A stretch of DNA of 47,066 nucleotides. It comes from Oscillospiraceae bacterium (GTDB taxonomy: Bacteria > Bacillota > Clostridia > Oscillospirales > Ruminococcaceae). The notes below the pieces were generated by a model that made no database searches, was not told the origin of the DNA, and saw only the letters and a program-made list of their open reading frames with translations. Shown one piece after another: positions 8,064 to 17,500 of the stretch. How positions within the stretch are numbered: the stretch's first letter is position 1; every line of letters begins with the position of its first letter. The position numbers and the translations under genes are program-made. The DNA is taken from assembly GCA_022787085.1 (NCBI GenBank), contig JALFVE010000006.1:1-47066 (forward strand), written 5' to 3'.

Positions 8064-9434
8064 ATGAATATAAAAAAACGAGATAAGTATAAAAGATTTA
8101 TTATGGGTCTGATATCAATGGTGCTGATAGTATTTTTATTGGGCGCATATGCATATGTCTGGCTCACCCATTATAATATTAAGCTTGAAAATTCCCGTAT
8201 TCAGGCGGATTATTTCGGCTGGAAGGGAAATCTGCTGATATTCGGGGTATATCTGCTGCTTATCTTCCTTTTCTCCCGTATTTACAACGGCTTCAGGATA
8301 GGGCTTCTGCGGGTGTCGGATATCATCTATTCCCAAACCCTTTCAACGGTTTTTATAAATGCCATAACCTATATCCAGATAAGTCTTTTAGAGCGTGCTG
8401 TGGCGGATGTTCTGCCCATGGCGATCATTACGCTTATTGATATTGCTTTCATTTTCCTCTGGGCATATCTGGGAAACAGGCTTTATTCAAAGCTGTACGC
8501 TCCCAAAAAAATGGTGATAATCTACGGCAGCAAGCAAGCCGTTCCGCTGGTGGAAAAAATGAGCAGGCGGGAGGACAGGTTTATGATATGTCAGTCGGTG
8601 AGCTGCGATGAGGATACCGATACCATCACCGAGCTTGTTGATTCCTTTGATGCTGTTATTATCTGCGATGTTCCCAGCGAGCGAAAGAATGACATTCTTA
8701 AAATATGCTTTGCACGTTCCAAGCGTACTTACATTACTCCCAAGCTTACGGATATTATCATCAGGGGAGCGGAGCAGATCCATTTATTCGACACGCCCCT
8801 GCTTGTGTGCAGAAATTCGGGGCTTTCCGCTGAGGAGCTTATTATTAAAAGAGCGCTGGACCTTGCGGTGTCCCTTGTGGGCTTCATTATCACTTTGCCC
8901 ATTATGCTTATAACGGCTGTTTGCATTAAGCTTTATGACGGCGGACCCGTTTTCTACACTCAGGAGCGGCTTACCAAGGACGGAAAGATTTTCAAGGTTT
9001 ACAAATTCCGCAGCATGAGGACTGACGCCGAAAGCGACGGTGTTGCCCGTCTTGCGGGGGAGAATGATGACCGCATTACTCCTGTGGGTAAGATAATCCG
9101 CAAGGTGAGGATCGACGAGCTTCCTCAGATACTTAATGTTCTGAAGGGGGATATGTCTATTGTTGGTCCCCGCCCCGAGCGACCCGAGCTTGCTGCGGAA
9201 AACGAGAAAACTATGCCCGAATTCCGCTACAGGCTCAAGGTCAAGGCAGGTCTTACAGGCTATGCTCAGGTCCTCGGAAAATATAATACCACTCCCTATG
9301 ACAAGCTGCGTCTTGATCTGATGTACATTGAGCAGTATTCCATTCTGCTGGATCTCAAGCTGATACTTATGACCATTAAGATACTTTTTATTCCCGAGAG
9401 CACCGAGGGGGTCAAGGACGAAAAGTCAGCCTAA
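8064..9434 (+). CDS. Exopolysaccharide polyprenyl glycosylphosphotransferase
   Basis: A 456-residue initiating sugar-1-phosphate transferase that loads the first sugar phosphate onto undecaprenyl phosphate for exopolysaccharide, capsule or wall glycan. Four N-terminal transmembrane segments (residues about 13-33, 50-70, 95-110, 118-140) lead to a cytosolic Rossmann-like region (KMVIIYGSKQAVPLVEKM). A fifth hydrophobic segment (LDLAVSLVGFIITLPIMLI) follows, then the catalytic bacterial sugar transferase domain: GGPVFYTQERLTKDGKIF, KVYKFRSMRTDAE, DELPQILNVLKGDMSIVGPRPERP. This is the WbaP/CpsE/EpsL-like layout. No other polysaccharide genes are adjacent, so the target glycan is unknown. It overlaps the convergent ATPase gene by 9 bp at the 3' end. 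Confidence 0.92.
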   Translation: MNIKKRDKYKRFIMGLISMVLIVFLLGAYAYVWLTHYNIKLENSRIQADYFGWKGNLLIFGVYLLLIFLFSRIYNGFRIGLLRVSDIIYSQTLSTVFINAITYIQISLLERAVADVLPMAIITLIDIAFIFLWAYLGNRLYSKLYAPKKMVIIYGSKQAVPLVEKMSRREDRFMICQSVSCDEDTDTITELVDSFDAVIICDVPSERKNDILKICFARSKRTYITPKLTDIIIRGAEQIHLFDTPLLVCRNSGLSAEELIIKRALDLAVSLVGFIITLPIMLITAVCIKLYDGGPVFYTQERLTKDGKIFKVYKFRSMRTDAESDGVARLAGENDDRITPVGKIIRKVRIDELPQILNVLKGDMSIVGPRPERPELAAENEKTMPEFRYRLKVKAGLTGYAQVLGKYNTTPYDKLRLDLMYIEQYSILLDLKLILMTIKILFIPESTEGVKDEKSA

Positions 9435-10496
9435 GCTTTTTATATCCGAGATAAGCTTGTAGGCAAGCCTGTTCAGAGCGTCAAAATCCGCTGCGGAGAT
9501 ATAATGCTCCTCGATCTTGTCGTGGATGGTCTTTGCGTCGATAAGTGCGGCGGCGGATTCCTTGAGAAATTCCGCACAAGCCTTTTTGCCGAAGCGTATC
9601 CTCTGCTTAACGGTTGGCTCTCCCAGAATATCGCTTGAGTAGAAACGCCTGAAATTTATCTGCTTGTCATAGTCCTCAAGGGTAAGGCTGTTTATGCAGG
9701 TGGAGGCGATAAAATGAAGCTCAAGCTCGGGTACGCTCAGATATTCGATAAATCGCCTTGAGCTGAGATAACATTCGCTGATGTGAACCTCATAGCCCTT
9801 GTCTGCTATCCTTTCCGCAGCTGCGGCGAGAAATTCTGCTGCTGCTGCGATATTGTCGTCGCTTAACAGATATATTTTTCCACTCTCGGGAGTGAAAACG
9901 GAGTAGCCGTTCATGGTGATAGCCGCTCTCTGCTTACGGTATATCCTGCCACGACTGCTGCCGTTCTTTTTGGGTATTACCCGCTTGATGAATTTTTCCG
10001 TAAACGAGGACAGCTTTTCTTTATCAAGCGCCATGCCTGCGGAGGCTTCGATATCCTCTATCACGGAAGCCGCTGCCCCGAGACAAAGACGGCACCGCTT
10101 GTGACAATCGCTGTATTCATCCGTGAGGCTGATTACCTCCTCTTTGGCGGTACGAAGCTTCTGCGTCTCGATATATGCTCCAAGATCAACAATGCTCTCC
10201 ACCGCCTTCGGATATACGGGGTCTATGCAGTGGGGGGATGTTCCGTCGATTATGAGAGCCTTGCTTTCTGGCAGATATACTGCGTCAAGGGAATAGGGGT
10301 CGGCGGAGCAGTGATATATCTCCTGAGGCTTATCTCCGAAGGCTTCGCTTATTTTTTTCATAAGGGTGGATTTTCCGCTTCCCGCTGTGCCCTTGAAGAT
10401 ATAAACAGTGCCGCTTTTGTCCTCCAGAAGCTCATTTATGGGAGTCAGGAAGCCAGATGGCGAGGACGAGCCCAAAAAATAGTGTTCATGTGACAT
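9426..10496 (-). CDS. P-loop ATPase of a clostridial family (PRK06851-like)
   Basis: A 356-residue cytoplasmic protein with one clear Walker A motif, KGTAGSGKST (residues 35-44), in the setting VYIFKGTAGSGKSTLMKKI. The layout resembles a conserved clostridial family of internally duplicated P-loop proteins, in which a second nucleotide-binding half follows near residue 200. Here the second half can be traced (SGKIYLLSDDN, then AAERIADKGYEVHISECYLS parallels the first half's FGDKPQEIYHCSADP), but its P-loop has lost the glycines and lysine. Function is not known. The start is ATG 10496 because GGAGGG lies 5 nt upstream; the longer frame to 10556 would put the start at or before the promoter. 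It is divergent from the HD-domain gene. Confidence 0.7.
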   Translation of the reverse strand: MSHEHYFLGSSSPSGFLTPINELLEDKSGTVYIFKGTAGSGKSTLMKKISEAFGDKPQEIYHCSADPYSLDAVYLPESKALIIDGTSPHCIDPVYPKAVESIVDLGAYIETQKLRTAKEEVISLTDEYSDCHKRCRLCLGAAASVIEDIEASAGMALDKEKLSSFTEKFIKRVIPKKNGSSRGRIYRKQRAAITMNGYSVFTPESGKIYLLSDDNIAAAAEFLAAAAERIADKGYEVHISECYLSSRRFIEYLSVPELELHFIASTCINSLTLEDYDKQINFRRFYSSDILGEPTVKQRIRFGKKACAEFLKESAAALIDAKTIHDKIEEHYISAADFDALNRLAYKLISDIKSLG

Positions 10497-10520
10497 AATA
10501 TCCCTCCATGATCGTTTCTT

Positions 10521-10535
10521 ACCGAAATTTTCGGT
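10521..10535. promoter_or_regulatory. Operator-like palindrome at ATPase promoter
   Basis: ACCGAAA-T-TTTCGGT is a perfect inverted repeat with 7-bp arms and a 1-bp centre. It sits directly downstream of the minus-strand -10 element, over the predicted start of transcription. Confidence 0.45.
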
Positions 10536-10537
10536 TG

Positions 10538-10566
10538 ATGATAATATTTTATGCATATTTTTTCAA
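10538..10566 (-). promoter_or_regulatory. Promoter for P-loop ATPase
   Basis: On the minus strand TTGAAA (10566-10561), 17-bp spacer, TATCAT (10543-10538). Transcription would start near 10531, inside the palindrome. Confidence 0.6.
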
Positions 10567-10589
10567 TTGTTGAAAGAAAGGTGAGCTGA

Positions 10590-11090
10590 ATGAAAATTTC
10601 TGATGTGATAACCGGGGCAGTGGATTATGACAGGGGAGACCCTAGGCGGATAAATCACTTTATGAAGGTGTATGCCTACGCCCGTTTTATCGGAATGGAA
10701 GAAGGTCTTTCCGAACGGGAGCTTGATATTCTTGAAGCGGCGGCAGTGCTGCACGATATCGGCATACATAACGCTGAAAAGCTGCACGGCTCCTCCGACG
10801 GCAAATTTCAGGAGCTTGAAGGACCTGCTGCGGCGGCAGAAATCCTTGCCCAGCTGGGAGCGGATGAGGACTTTATCCAAAGAGTCTGCAATATGGTGGG
10901 ACGGCACCACACCTATCACGGAATAGATTCCCTTTCCCTGCAGATACTTATTGAAGCTGATTTCCTTGTAAATATCTATGAGGATAATATGCAGGACAGT
11001 GCGGTTTCCTCGGTCAAAAGCAGGATTTTTCGCACAGAGACGGGGTTAAGGCTTCTTGAGCAGATCTATGAGGAGAAATATTCTATATAG
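10590..11090 (+). CDS. HD-domain phosphohydrolase
   Basis: A 166-residue single-domain HD protein. Metal ligands are visible in order: H23 (RINHFMKVYAYA), the HD pair H55-D56 (AAVLHDIGIHNA), the paired histidines in MVGRHHTYHG and the aspartate in ILIEADFLVNI. These proteins are metal-dependent phosphohydrolases acting on nucleotides or related phosphates; the substrate here is unknown. The start has AAAGGTGAG 6 nt upstream. It is transcribed away from the P-loop ATPase across a 93-bp shared region. No transmembrane or regulatory domain is attached. Confidence 0.85.
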   Translation: MKISDVITGAVDYDRGDPRRINHFMKVYAYARFIGMEEGLSERELDILEAAAVLHDIGIHNAEKLHGSSDGKFQELEGPAAAAEILAQLGADEDFIQRVCNMVGRHHTYHGIDSLSLQILIEADFLVNIYEDNMQDSAVSSVKSRIFRTETGLRLLEQIYEEKYSI

Positions 11091-11185
11091 CAGCATATTT
11101 CCGAAATGCACAAAAATATTGCTCTGAAATATTTAATTGTGTTATTATTGCTAAAAAATCTGAATAAATTTGTGTAAAAAATGAA

Positions 11186-11214
11186 TTGATTATTTATTTG
11201 TCATGGTGTATAAT
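11186..11214 (+). promoter_or_regulatory. Promoter of orphan short transcript
   Basis: TTGATT (11186-11191), 17-bp spacer, TATAAT (11209-11214). It precedes no open reading frame before the terminator at 11288. Confidence 0.65.
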
Positions 11215-11220
11215 TATATC

Positions 11221-11322
11221 AAGCTCAGAGAAACATTACAATTTCTTTGATTAACCAAACACACTATCCTCTCTTAAAATCTTTCCATAAAAAGCAGTCA
11301 CTATTTTCGGTGGCTGCTTTTT
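11221..11322 (+). ncRNA. Candidate small RNA (~100 nt)
   Basis: A good promoter is followed about 70 nt later by a strong intrinsic terminator, with no ATG or GTG between them. The predicted RNA has a 5' hairpin (AGAAA/TTTCT), an unpaired pyrimidine-rich middle (TATCCTCTCTT, resembling an anti-Shine-Dalgarno sequence) and the terminator stem. It could be an independent small RNA or the attenuated leader of the downstream HAD gene, which however has its own promoter at 11367-11395. Confidence 0.45.
11292..11322 (+). terminator. Intrinsic terminator in leader region
   Basis: AAAAGCAGTCAC and GTGGCTGCTTTTT pair (one G-T) around a short loop, TATTTTCG, with a T-rich tail continuing TTTTTATTTGTTTT. 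Confidence 0.85.
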
Positions 11323-11366
11323 ATTTGTTTTCTCTTTCGATTTATTTTTATATTGAAAAATTTATA

Positions 11367-11395
11367 TTGACGGGGGTAAAATTATATCATAAAAT
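11367..11395 (+). promoter_or_regulatory. Promoter for Cof-type HAD gene
   Basis: TTGACG (11367-11372), 17-bp spacer, TAAAAT (11390-11395). It lies downstream of the terminator at 11292-11322, so the HAD gene need not depend on read-through. The leader would be only about 13 nt. Confidence 0.5.
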
Positions 11396-11414
11396 GAAAT
11401 CAGGAGCAGATTCG

Positions 11415-12221
11415 ATGAAGTATAAGATCATTTTTCTGGATATTGACGGCACCCTCACTGACAGCAGAAAGCTTATTTCCGAAAACACAAGAAGGGCGCT
11501 TATGAAGGCTTCCGACATGGGACTTATCATCGCCATTGCATCGGGACGTCCCGAGCCGGGGCTTGCCTATGCGGCGGGAGAACTGGAGCTGTCCTCAAGA
11601 GGGGGATATATCCTTCCCTTTAACGGCGGGATCGTAAAAAATGTCTCCACAGGGGAGGTCATTTCCGAAAACTCAATCTCAAGGGAGACTCTGGAAACAG
11701 CCTATTCTGCTGCAAAGGAGTTTGGCATCGGGATCATCACCTACAAGGATGGCGAGATCATTGCGGCGAACCGCTCCGATGAATATATTGCCCTTGAGTC
11801 AAGAATTAACGGTATGCCCGTGCGGATAACGGACAATTTCCTCGGGGACATTGCTCATGACCCTGTGAAATGCCTGTTGACGGGGAAGCCTGAAATTGCC
11901 GAAAAAGCGGAAATGCACCTCGCAGAGCAGCTTTCGGGCAAGGCAAACGTATTCCGCTCGGAGCCTTTTTTTGTGGAGGTCGTTCCAAACGGCATTGACA
12001 AGGCTGAGTCAATTAAAATGCTTATCGCAAGGCTCGGGATCTCAAGGGAAGAGGTCATTGCCTGCGGCGACGGCTTCAATGACGTTTCCATGATAAAATT
12101 TGCGGGACTTGGAGTGGCAATGGAAAACGGCTGTGAGGCTGCAAAGGCTGCGGCGGATTATATTGCTCCTTCTAATGATGATGACGGTATCGTAAACGTT
12201 ATCGAAAAATTCGTGCTGTAA
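11415..12221 (+). CDS. Cof-type HAD-family hydrolase
   Basis: A 268-residue haloacid dehalogenase superfamily phosphatase of the Cof/YbiV class (sugar phosphates, FMN and similar small phosphoesters). Motif I is FLDIDGTLTD (D9 and D11, nucleophile and acid/base), motif II is IAIASGR, the cap domain fills residues about 90-190, and the C-terminal motifs are KAESIKMLI and CGDGFNDVSMIKFAGLGVAM, where GDGxND binds Mg. The start is ATG 11415 with CAGGAG 8 nt upstream; the in-frame TTG at 11247 would add residues encoded across the upstream terminator. The substrate is not predictable. Confidence 0.9.
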   Translation: MKYKIIFLDIDGTLTDSRKLISENTRRALMKASDMGLIIAIASGRPEPGLAYAAGELELSSRGGYILPFNGGIVKNVSTGEVISENSISRETLETAYSAAKEFGIGIITYKDGEIIAANRSDEYIALESRINGMPVRITDNFLGDIAHDPVKCLLTGKPEIAEKAEMHLAEQLSGKANVFRSEPFFVEVVPNGIDKAESIKMLIARLGISREEVIACGDGFNDVSMIKFAGLGVAMENGCEAAKAAADYIAPSNDDDGIVNVIEKFVL

Positions 12222-12237
12222 AAATGTAAAATTTCTA

Positions 12238-12266
12238 TTGCAATTTAAATGGAAATGGTGTATAAT
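12238..12266 (+). promoter_or_regulatory. Promoter of small protein-ychF operon
   Basis: TTGCAA (12238-12243), 17-bp spacer, TATAAT (12261-12266), about 50 bp before the first start codon. Confidence 0.7.
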
Positions 12267-12314
12267 ATATAATAAACTCAGTTTATTTCATTTCAGAAAG
12301 GCGGATGTTTAAAT

Positions 12315-12545
12315 ATGTTAGAGGAAATCATCTCCACTGTGGGAAAATATGCCGATGAAAAGGTGAAGATATCCAAGGGGCTTTTTATTTTCCTTACTGT
12401 GGGAGCTTTTATCGTAGGTATTTTCACAGGCGTTGCCGCTGCAAAGCTCACAAGCAGCAGAAGGGCTGTCTGCAAATACTCCTCAGGCGAGGATTTTGAC
12501 GCAGACGAATATGTTCGCAATCTCAGCTTTGATGACGAAGAATAA
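12315..12545 (+). CDS. Small single-pass membrane protein, unknown function
   Basis: A 76-residue protein with an amphipathic N-terminal helix (LEEIISTVGKYADEKVKISK), one transmembrane segment (GLFIFLTVGAFIVGIFTGVAAAKL, about residues 21-44), a basic stop-transfer SSRR and an acidic tail (DFDADEYVRNLSFDDEE). The ribosome binding site AAAGGCGG and a good promoter lie upstream, so it is a real gene. It is 20 bp before ychF and presumably co-transcribed. I do not recognise the family; the layout resembles small YtxH-like membrane proteins only in size. Confidence 0.75.
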   Translation: MLEEIISTVGKYADEKVKISKGLFIFLTVGAFIVGIFTGVAAAKLTSSRRAVCKYSSGEDFDADEYVRNLSFDDEE

Positions 12546-12565
12546 TTGCAAAGGAAATCGGTAAT

Positions 12566-13660
12566 ATGAAATTAGGTATGGTTGGTCTTCCGAATGTCGG
12601 AAAAAGTACGCTTTTTAACGCTCTTACAAACGCAGGCGCAGAGTCGGCAAATTACCCCTTCTGCACCATCGAGCCCAATGTGGGAATAGTATCCGTTCCC
12701 GACAGCCGTCTCGACAAGCTCAGAGAAATGTACGAGCCTGATAAATTCACCCCTGCGACCCTTGAATTTGTTGATATTGCAGGTCTTGTAAAGGGTGCGT
12801 CAAAGGGCGAGGGACTGGGAAACAAGTTCCTTGCGAATATTCGTGAGGTGGACGCTATAGTTCACGTTGTCCGCTGCTTCGAGGACCAGAATATTATCCA
12901 TGTTGACGGAAATATCGACCCTCAGAGGGATATCGAGACTATCGACCTTGAGCTTATATTCTCGGATATCGAGCTGCTTGAAAGACGTATCGACCGCACT
13001 AAGAAGCTTATCAAGGGTGACAAGAAATATCAGATCGAGCTGGATTTCCTTGAGGAGCTGAAGGCTCATCTTGAGGAGGGTCATTCAGCACGCTCCTTCG
13101 GCTTTACCGAGGAGCAGAGCGAGATCATCAAGACAACTCCGCTGCTTTCCGCTAAGCCTGTTATATATGCGGCAAATCTCAGCGAGGAGGATTTCAAGAA
13201 CAATATTGAGACTTCCGTTCATTACAAGACCGTCTGCGACATTGCTAAGCGGGAAAATGCGGCTGTGCTGCCCATCTGTGCTCAGCTTGAGGCGGAGATC
13301 TCCGACATGAGCGACGAGGATAAGGAAATGTTCCTTTCCGAGCTGGGTCTTGAGGTATCGGGTCTTGACAGGATAATCAAGGAGGGCTATTCTCTGCTTG
13401 GTCTTATTTCCTATCTCACTGCGGGAAAGCCCGAGGTCAGGGCGTGGACTATCACAAAGGGCACCAAGGCTCCTCAGGCTGCGGGCAAGATCCACACCGA
13501 TTTTGAAAAGGGCTTTATCAGAGCTGAGGTCGTTTCCTTTGACGATCTTATGTCCTGCGGCTCCATGGCTGCCGCTAAGGATAAGGGGCTTGTCCGTTCC
13601 GAGGGCAAGGAATACGTTATGCAGGACGGGGATATCGTTCTGTTCAGGTTTAACGTGTGA
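12566..13660 (+). CDS. ychF: Redox-regulated ATPase YchF (Obg-family)
   Basis: A 364-residue conserved P-loop protein that hydrolyses ATP rather than GTP, binds ribosomes and is linked to stress responses. Visible features: G1 GLPNVGKS (residues 7-14), G3 [20 protein letters not shown], and NLSE in YAANLSEED in place of the GTPase NKxD motif, which explains the ATP preference. There is a helical insertion rich in charged residues (about 120-190) and a C-terminal TGS-like domain ([28 protein letters not shown]). Length is standard. It is followed by a strong terminator. Confidence 0.96.
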   Translation: MKLGMVGLPNVGKSTLFNALTNAGAESANYPFCTIEPNVGIVSVPDSRLDKLREMYEPDKFTPATLEFVDIAGLVKGASKGEGLGNKFLANIREVDAIVHVVRCFEDQNIIHVDGNIDPQRDIETIDLELIFSDIELLERRIDRTKKLIKGDKKYQIELDFLEELKAHLEEGHSARSFGFTEEQSEIIKTTPLLSAKPVIYAANLSEEDFKNNIETSVHYKTVCDIAKRENAAVLPICAQLEAEISDMSDEDKEMFLSELGLEVSGLDRIIKEGYSLLGLISYLTAGKPEVRAWTITKGTKAPQAAGKIHTDFEKGFIRAEVVSFDDLMSCGSMAAAKDKGLVRSEGKEYVMQDGDIVLFRFNV

Positions 13661-13682
13661 TCTTACATAGCAGATATGTTTT

Positions 13683-13719
13683 ACGGGGTATATTTCATTA
13701 AGAAATATACCCCGTTTTT
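13683..13719 (+). terminator. Intrinsic terminator after ychF
   Basis: ACGGGGTATATTTC and GAAATATACCCCGT form a perfect 14-bp stem with a 5-nt loop and a T-run. Confidence 0.95.
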
Positions 13720-13742
13720 GCTTATTTTGTAGGATTTGTCAA

Positions 13743-13771
13743 TTTAAAAATTTGTACAAGTATGATATAAT
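13743..13771 (+). promoter_or_regulatory. Extended -10 promoter for ABC operon
   Basis: TGATATAAT (13763-13771) matches TGnTATAAT, with TTTAAA (13743-13748) 17 bp upstream of the -10. Transcription would start near 13778, which rules out the in-frame ATG at 13752. Confidence 0.55.
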
Positions 13772-13820
13772 TATTTTGGTTAACTATACAAAAATTTCTT
13801 TGGATAGGATGGGTTTGGCA

Positions 13821-14522
13821 ATGAGCTTTGTTTCATTAAAAAATGTTTACAAGCGATATAAAATGGGCGAGGTCACTATAACCGCTTCGGACGGAGTTTC
13901 CTTTGATATCGAAAAGGGTGAGTTCGTAGTTATTACAGGAGCCAGCGGTGCCGGTAAGACCACCGTTTTAAATCTCCTGGGCGGCATGGATGTGTGCGAC
14001 GAGGGCGAGATAATCGTTGACGGAAACGATATCGCAAAATATAAGCCCAAGGAGCTTACCGCTTACAGAAGATACGATATCGGCTTTGTTTTCCAGTTTT
14101 ATAACCTTGTGCAGAATCTCACCGCTCTGGAAAACGTGGAGCTTGCCGCACAGATATGTAAAGACAGCCGTGACGCTGCGGAGGTCCTCAGTCAGGTGGG
14201 GCTTGCCGAAAGAATGAATAATTTCCCTGCCCAGCTTTCTGGCGGAGAGCAGCAGAGAGTTTCCATTGCAAGGGCTCTGGCGAAATCCCCCAAGCTCCTT
14301 CTCTGCGATGAGCCAACGGGCGCTCTGGATTACAATACGGGTAAAACTATCCTCAAGCTCCTTCAGGATACCTGCCGTGAGAAGGGCATGACGGTCGTTG
14401 TCATAACTCACAATCAGGCGATAACTCCCATGGCTGACAGGGTCATCAAGATAAAAAACAGCAAGGTGGCTAAGATCGCCCTGAATCCCAATCCCACACC
14501 CGTTGAAAATATTGAATGGTAA
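13821..14522 (+). CDS. ABC transporter ATP-binding protein (MacB/LolD/FtsE type)
   Basis: A 233-residue ATPase that powers the FtsX-type permease encoded next. Walker A is GASGAGKT (residues 40-47), the Q-loop [19 protein letters not shown] (Q92), signature LSGGEQQR (139-146), Walker [13 protein letters not shown] (D163, E164) and the H-loop VVITHN. The Q-loop and signature wording is that of the MacB/LolD subfamily. These are mechanotransmission machines or lipoprotein/antimicrobial exporters rather than importers. ATG 13821 gives the usual start [14 protein letters not shown] 13809 is an alternative. The permease begins 12 bp after the stop. Confidence 0.92.
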   Translation: MSFVSLKNVYKRYKMGEVTITASDGVSFDIEKGEFVVITGASGAGKTTVLNLLGGMDVCDEGEIIVDGNDIAKYKPKELTAYRRYDIGFVFQFYNLVQNLTALENVELAAQICKDSRDAAEVLSQVGLAERMNNFPAQLSGGEQQRVSIARALAKSPKLLLCDEPTGALDYNTGKTILKLLQDTCREKGMTVVVITHNQAITPMADRVIKIKNSKVAKIALNPNPTPVENIEW

Positions 14523-14534
14523 GGAAAGCGGCTT

Positions 14535-17500
14535 ATGAAAAATATGTTATTGCAGAACACTCTGCGAAGCGTTAAAAAGGCGCCGGGACGGTTTATCGCC
14601 ATTGCTGCCATAATTGCTCTCAGCTGCGCATTCTACTCGGGAGTCAAGGCAGCCTGTCCCGATATGAAAAGGTCTGCGTGGGAATATTATGATAAGCAGG
14701 CTCTTGCGGATATCTGGCTCAAGTCCACTCTGGGCTTTGATGACGGGGACTGCGGCAGGCTTCTTGAAAATGATGAATTTACCGAGGGCTATGCGGGCTA
14801 TTCCGCCGACCTTTTTATTGAGAACGGAAACGGCAGGGCTGTTGTCAGGTTAATGTCCTATTCGGAGGAGCAGCCCCTCAACAAGCTCTATCTCACCGAG
14901 GGAAGGCTTCCCGAAAAGCCCGGTGAATGTGTTGCGGACAGCGCACCGAGAGACAAGCTTTCCTTTAAGGTGGGGGACAAGCTCTCCTTTCATGCGGATG
15001 CAGGTGAGGAAACTGAGGATTATCTTTCTCAGAATGAGTTTACCGTTGTGGGAATTGCTCAGTCTCCGCTGTATGTGAATTTCGAGCGTGGTGCTTCCTC
15101 CATCGGAACGGGCAGTGTCAGCGCATTTGTGTATATTCCCGAAGAGGATTTTGCCCTCGATGCTTATACGGATATATATCTTTCCGTGGGAAAGGCTCAT
15201 GAAAGCAGCGTTGCTCCCTTTTCCGAGGAGTATGAGAATATTGTGGGCGATGCAGAATATCTTGCGGAGACTTTATCGGAATCGTTTCTGAGTGAGCGTG
15301 AGGCAAATATCCGTTCTGACGCTGACGAAGAGCTTGCCGATGCGAGAGAAAAGCTTGCCGACGGCGAAAAGAAGCTTGCTGACGGCAAAGCCGAATATAA
15401 CGACGGGCTGCGCAGCTATAACAATGCCCGTGAAGAGCTGAAAACAAAGCGTGACGAGCTGGATTCGGCAAGAAAGGATTATGACGACGGACTTGCCGAG
15501 CTTGACGAAAATCAGTCAAAGCTTCAGGAGCTTGCCGATACCTGTCCGAGAGTTGACAATATTCTGAATAGCCACAGGGATCTTTATATGAAGGTGCTTC
15601 CCGAGGAGCTTTTAAATGTTCTCAAGGACATTCAGCGGATATATGATGATAACGGCGTTGAAGCCTCCATTTCCGATCTGCTTGCTGTATATATCATCAC
15701 AGACCCCGAAAGAGATCCCCATTCAAAGGCAGCCGCAGAGGCAGCCATCACGGGTGCAAACGAGCAGGTAAAGGCAGCCTCCGCCGCAGCCCTTGCCGAG
15801 ATAGACAAGCAGCGAAAGCTCCTTGAGGAAACGGGAAAGCAGTTTGAAGAGGCTGAAACTGCCATTTCAGACGGCGAGAAAGAGCTTGCAGACGCAAAGC
15901 ATGAGCTTGATGATGCTCAAAAGGAGCTTGACGACGCTCAGGCTCAGATAGACGACGCAAATAAGGAAATAGCTGATGCGGAAGCTGACCTTGAGGATAT
16001 ATTCAAGGATAAAAAGTGGTATGTATGGAACAGGGGAGAGTGGTCTCCCGACTGCCTTTCCTACGGTGACGATGCGGAAAGAGTTGATTCCATTGCGGCT
16101 GTGTTCCCCGTATTCTTTATCCTTATTGCCGCTCTGGTTTGCTGCACCACAATGTCACGAATGGTTGAGGAGCAGCGCACCGAAACGGGTACTATGAAGG
16201 CTTTGGGCTTCGGCTCCGGTGCTATTATCGCTCAGTATGTGCTCTACGCTTCCATTGCAAGCGTTATCGGCAGCGTTATCGGTACTTTGATCGGCTTCCC
16301 GCTGCTGCCGACCATCATTTTCAGATGCTATCAGACTATGTATAATATCCCCGAATTTGAAGCGCCCTTTATGCCGCTGTTTGCGCTGGGCTGCTGTGGT
16401 GTTTCGCTGCTCTGCACGGGTCTTTCGGCTGTTTATACATCTGCGGTGGAGCTGACCTCGGTTCCTGCGGCGCTTATCCGTCCCAAGCCTCCCAAGGAGG
16501 GAAAGCGGATATTCCTTGAAAGGATAGGCTTTCTCTGGAAACGCATGAAATTTACCTCAAAGGTCACATTCAGAAACCTTTTCCGCTACAAGAGCAGATT
16601 CTTTATGACTCTTATCGGAATAAGCGGCAGCACCGCACTCCTTCTTACTGCCTTTGCACTCAAGGAATCAATTTCCTGCATTGCCGACAAGCAGTATGAA
16701 GAGCTTTTCCTTTATGACGCTATGGTGATCCTCAGCGACAAGGCGGAGGACGAGGAAATTGCAGAGGCTGACAGGGTCATTTCCGAAAATGATATCATCC
16801 TGTCTTCAATGAAGGCTCTGCAGGAAACAAAAACAGTTTTCAGCGAGAAGGACAGCGTGGACAGCACTGTTATGGTGCCCGAAAATGCTGAGGAGCTGAG
16901 CGGATATATCGTTCTGAGGGACTTCTATGACGGCTCTCTCCTTTCTCTTGAGGACGGCTCTGTTATCATTACCGAGAAGCTGTCTATTCTCCTCGGCGTG
17001 AACCCCGGAGACGAGATCTTCATCGAGGGAGCGGAGCTGCCCGTTAAAATTGCGGATATAGCCGAAAATTACACCTTCCACTTTGTCTATATGACTAAAA
17101 ATACCTATAATACACTTTTCGGTGAAGCAGTTCCCAACACTGTTCTCATAAACACAGGCGGTCTTCCCGAGGAAGGTGTGAGAGACGAGATATCCTCCGA
17201 GCTTATTTCCTGCGATGCCGTTATCTCCGCGTCCTTTACGGTTGACGGAACGGACAAGTTCAGAAAGCTTATCTCAAGCCTTGATCTTATCGTTGCGGTA
17301 ATAGTTATATTTGCGGGCGCTCTTGCGGTTGTCATCCTCTATAACCTTGCAAATATCAATATCAACGAGCGTGTGAGAGAGCTTGCCACAATCAAGGTGC
17401 TGGGCTTCTTTGACGGTGAGGTGGGGGCGTATGTTTACAGGGAAAACACCGTTTCTACCATTCTCGGAATTATCATTGGGCTTGTTGTGGGAATTTTCTT

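Noticed and set aside
11247-11414. N-terminal extension of the Cof-type HAD gene from TTG 11247
   Set aside because: It runs through an intrinsic terminator and the gene's own promoter, and encodes non-conserved residues; ATG 11415 has a proper binding site.
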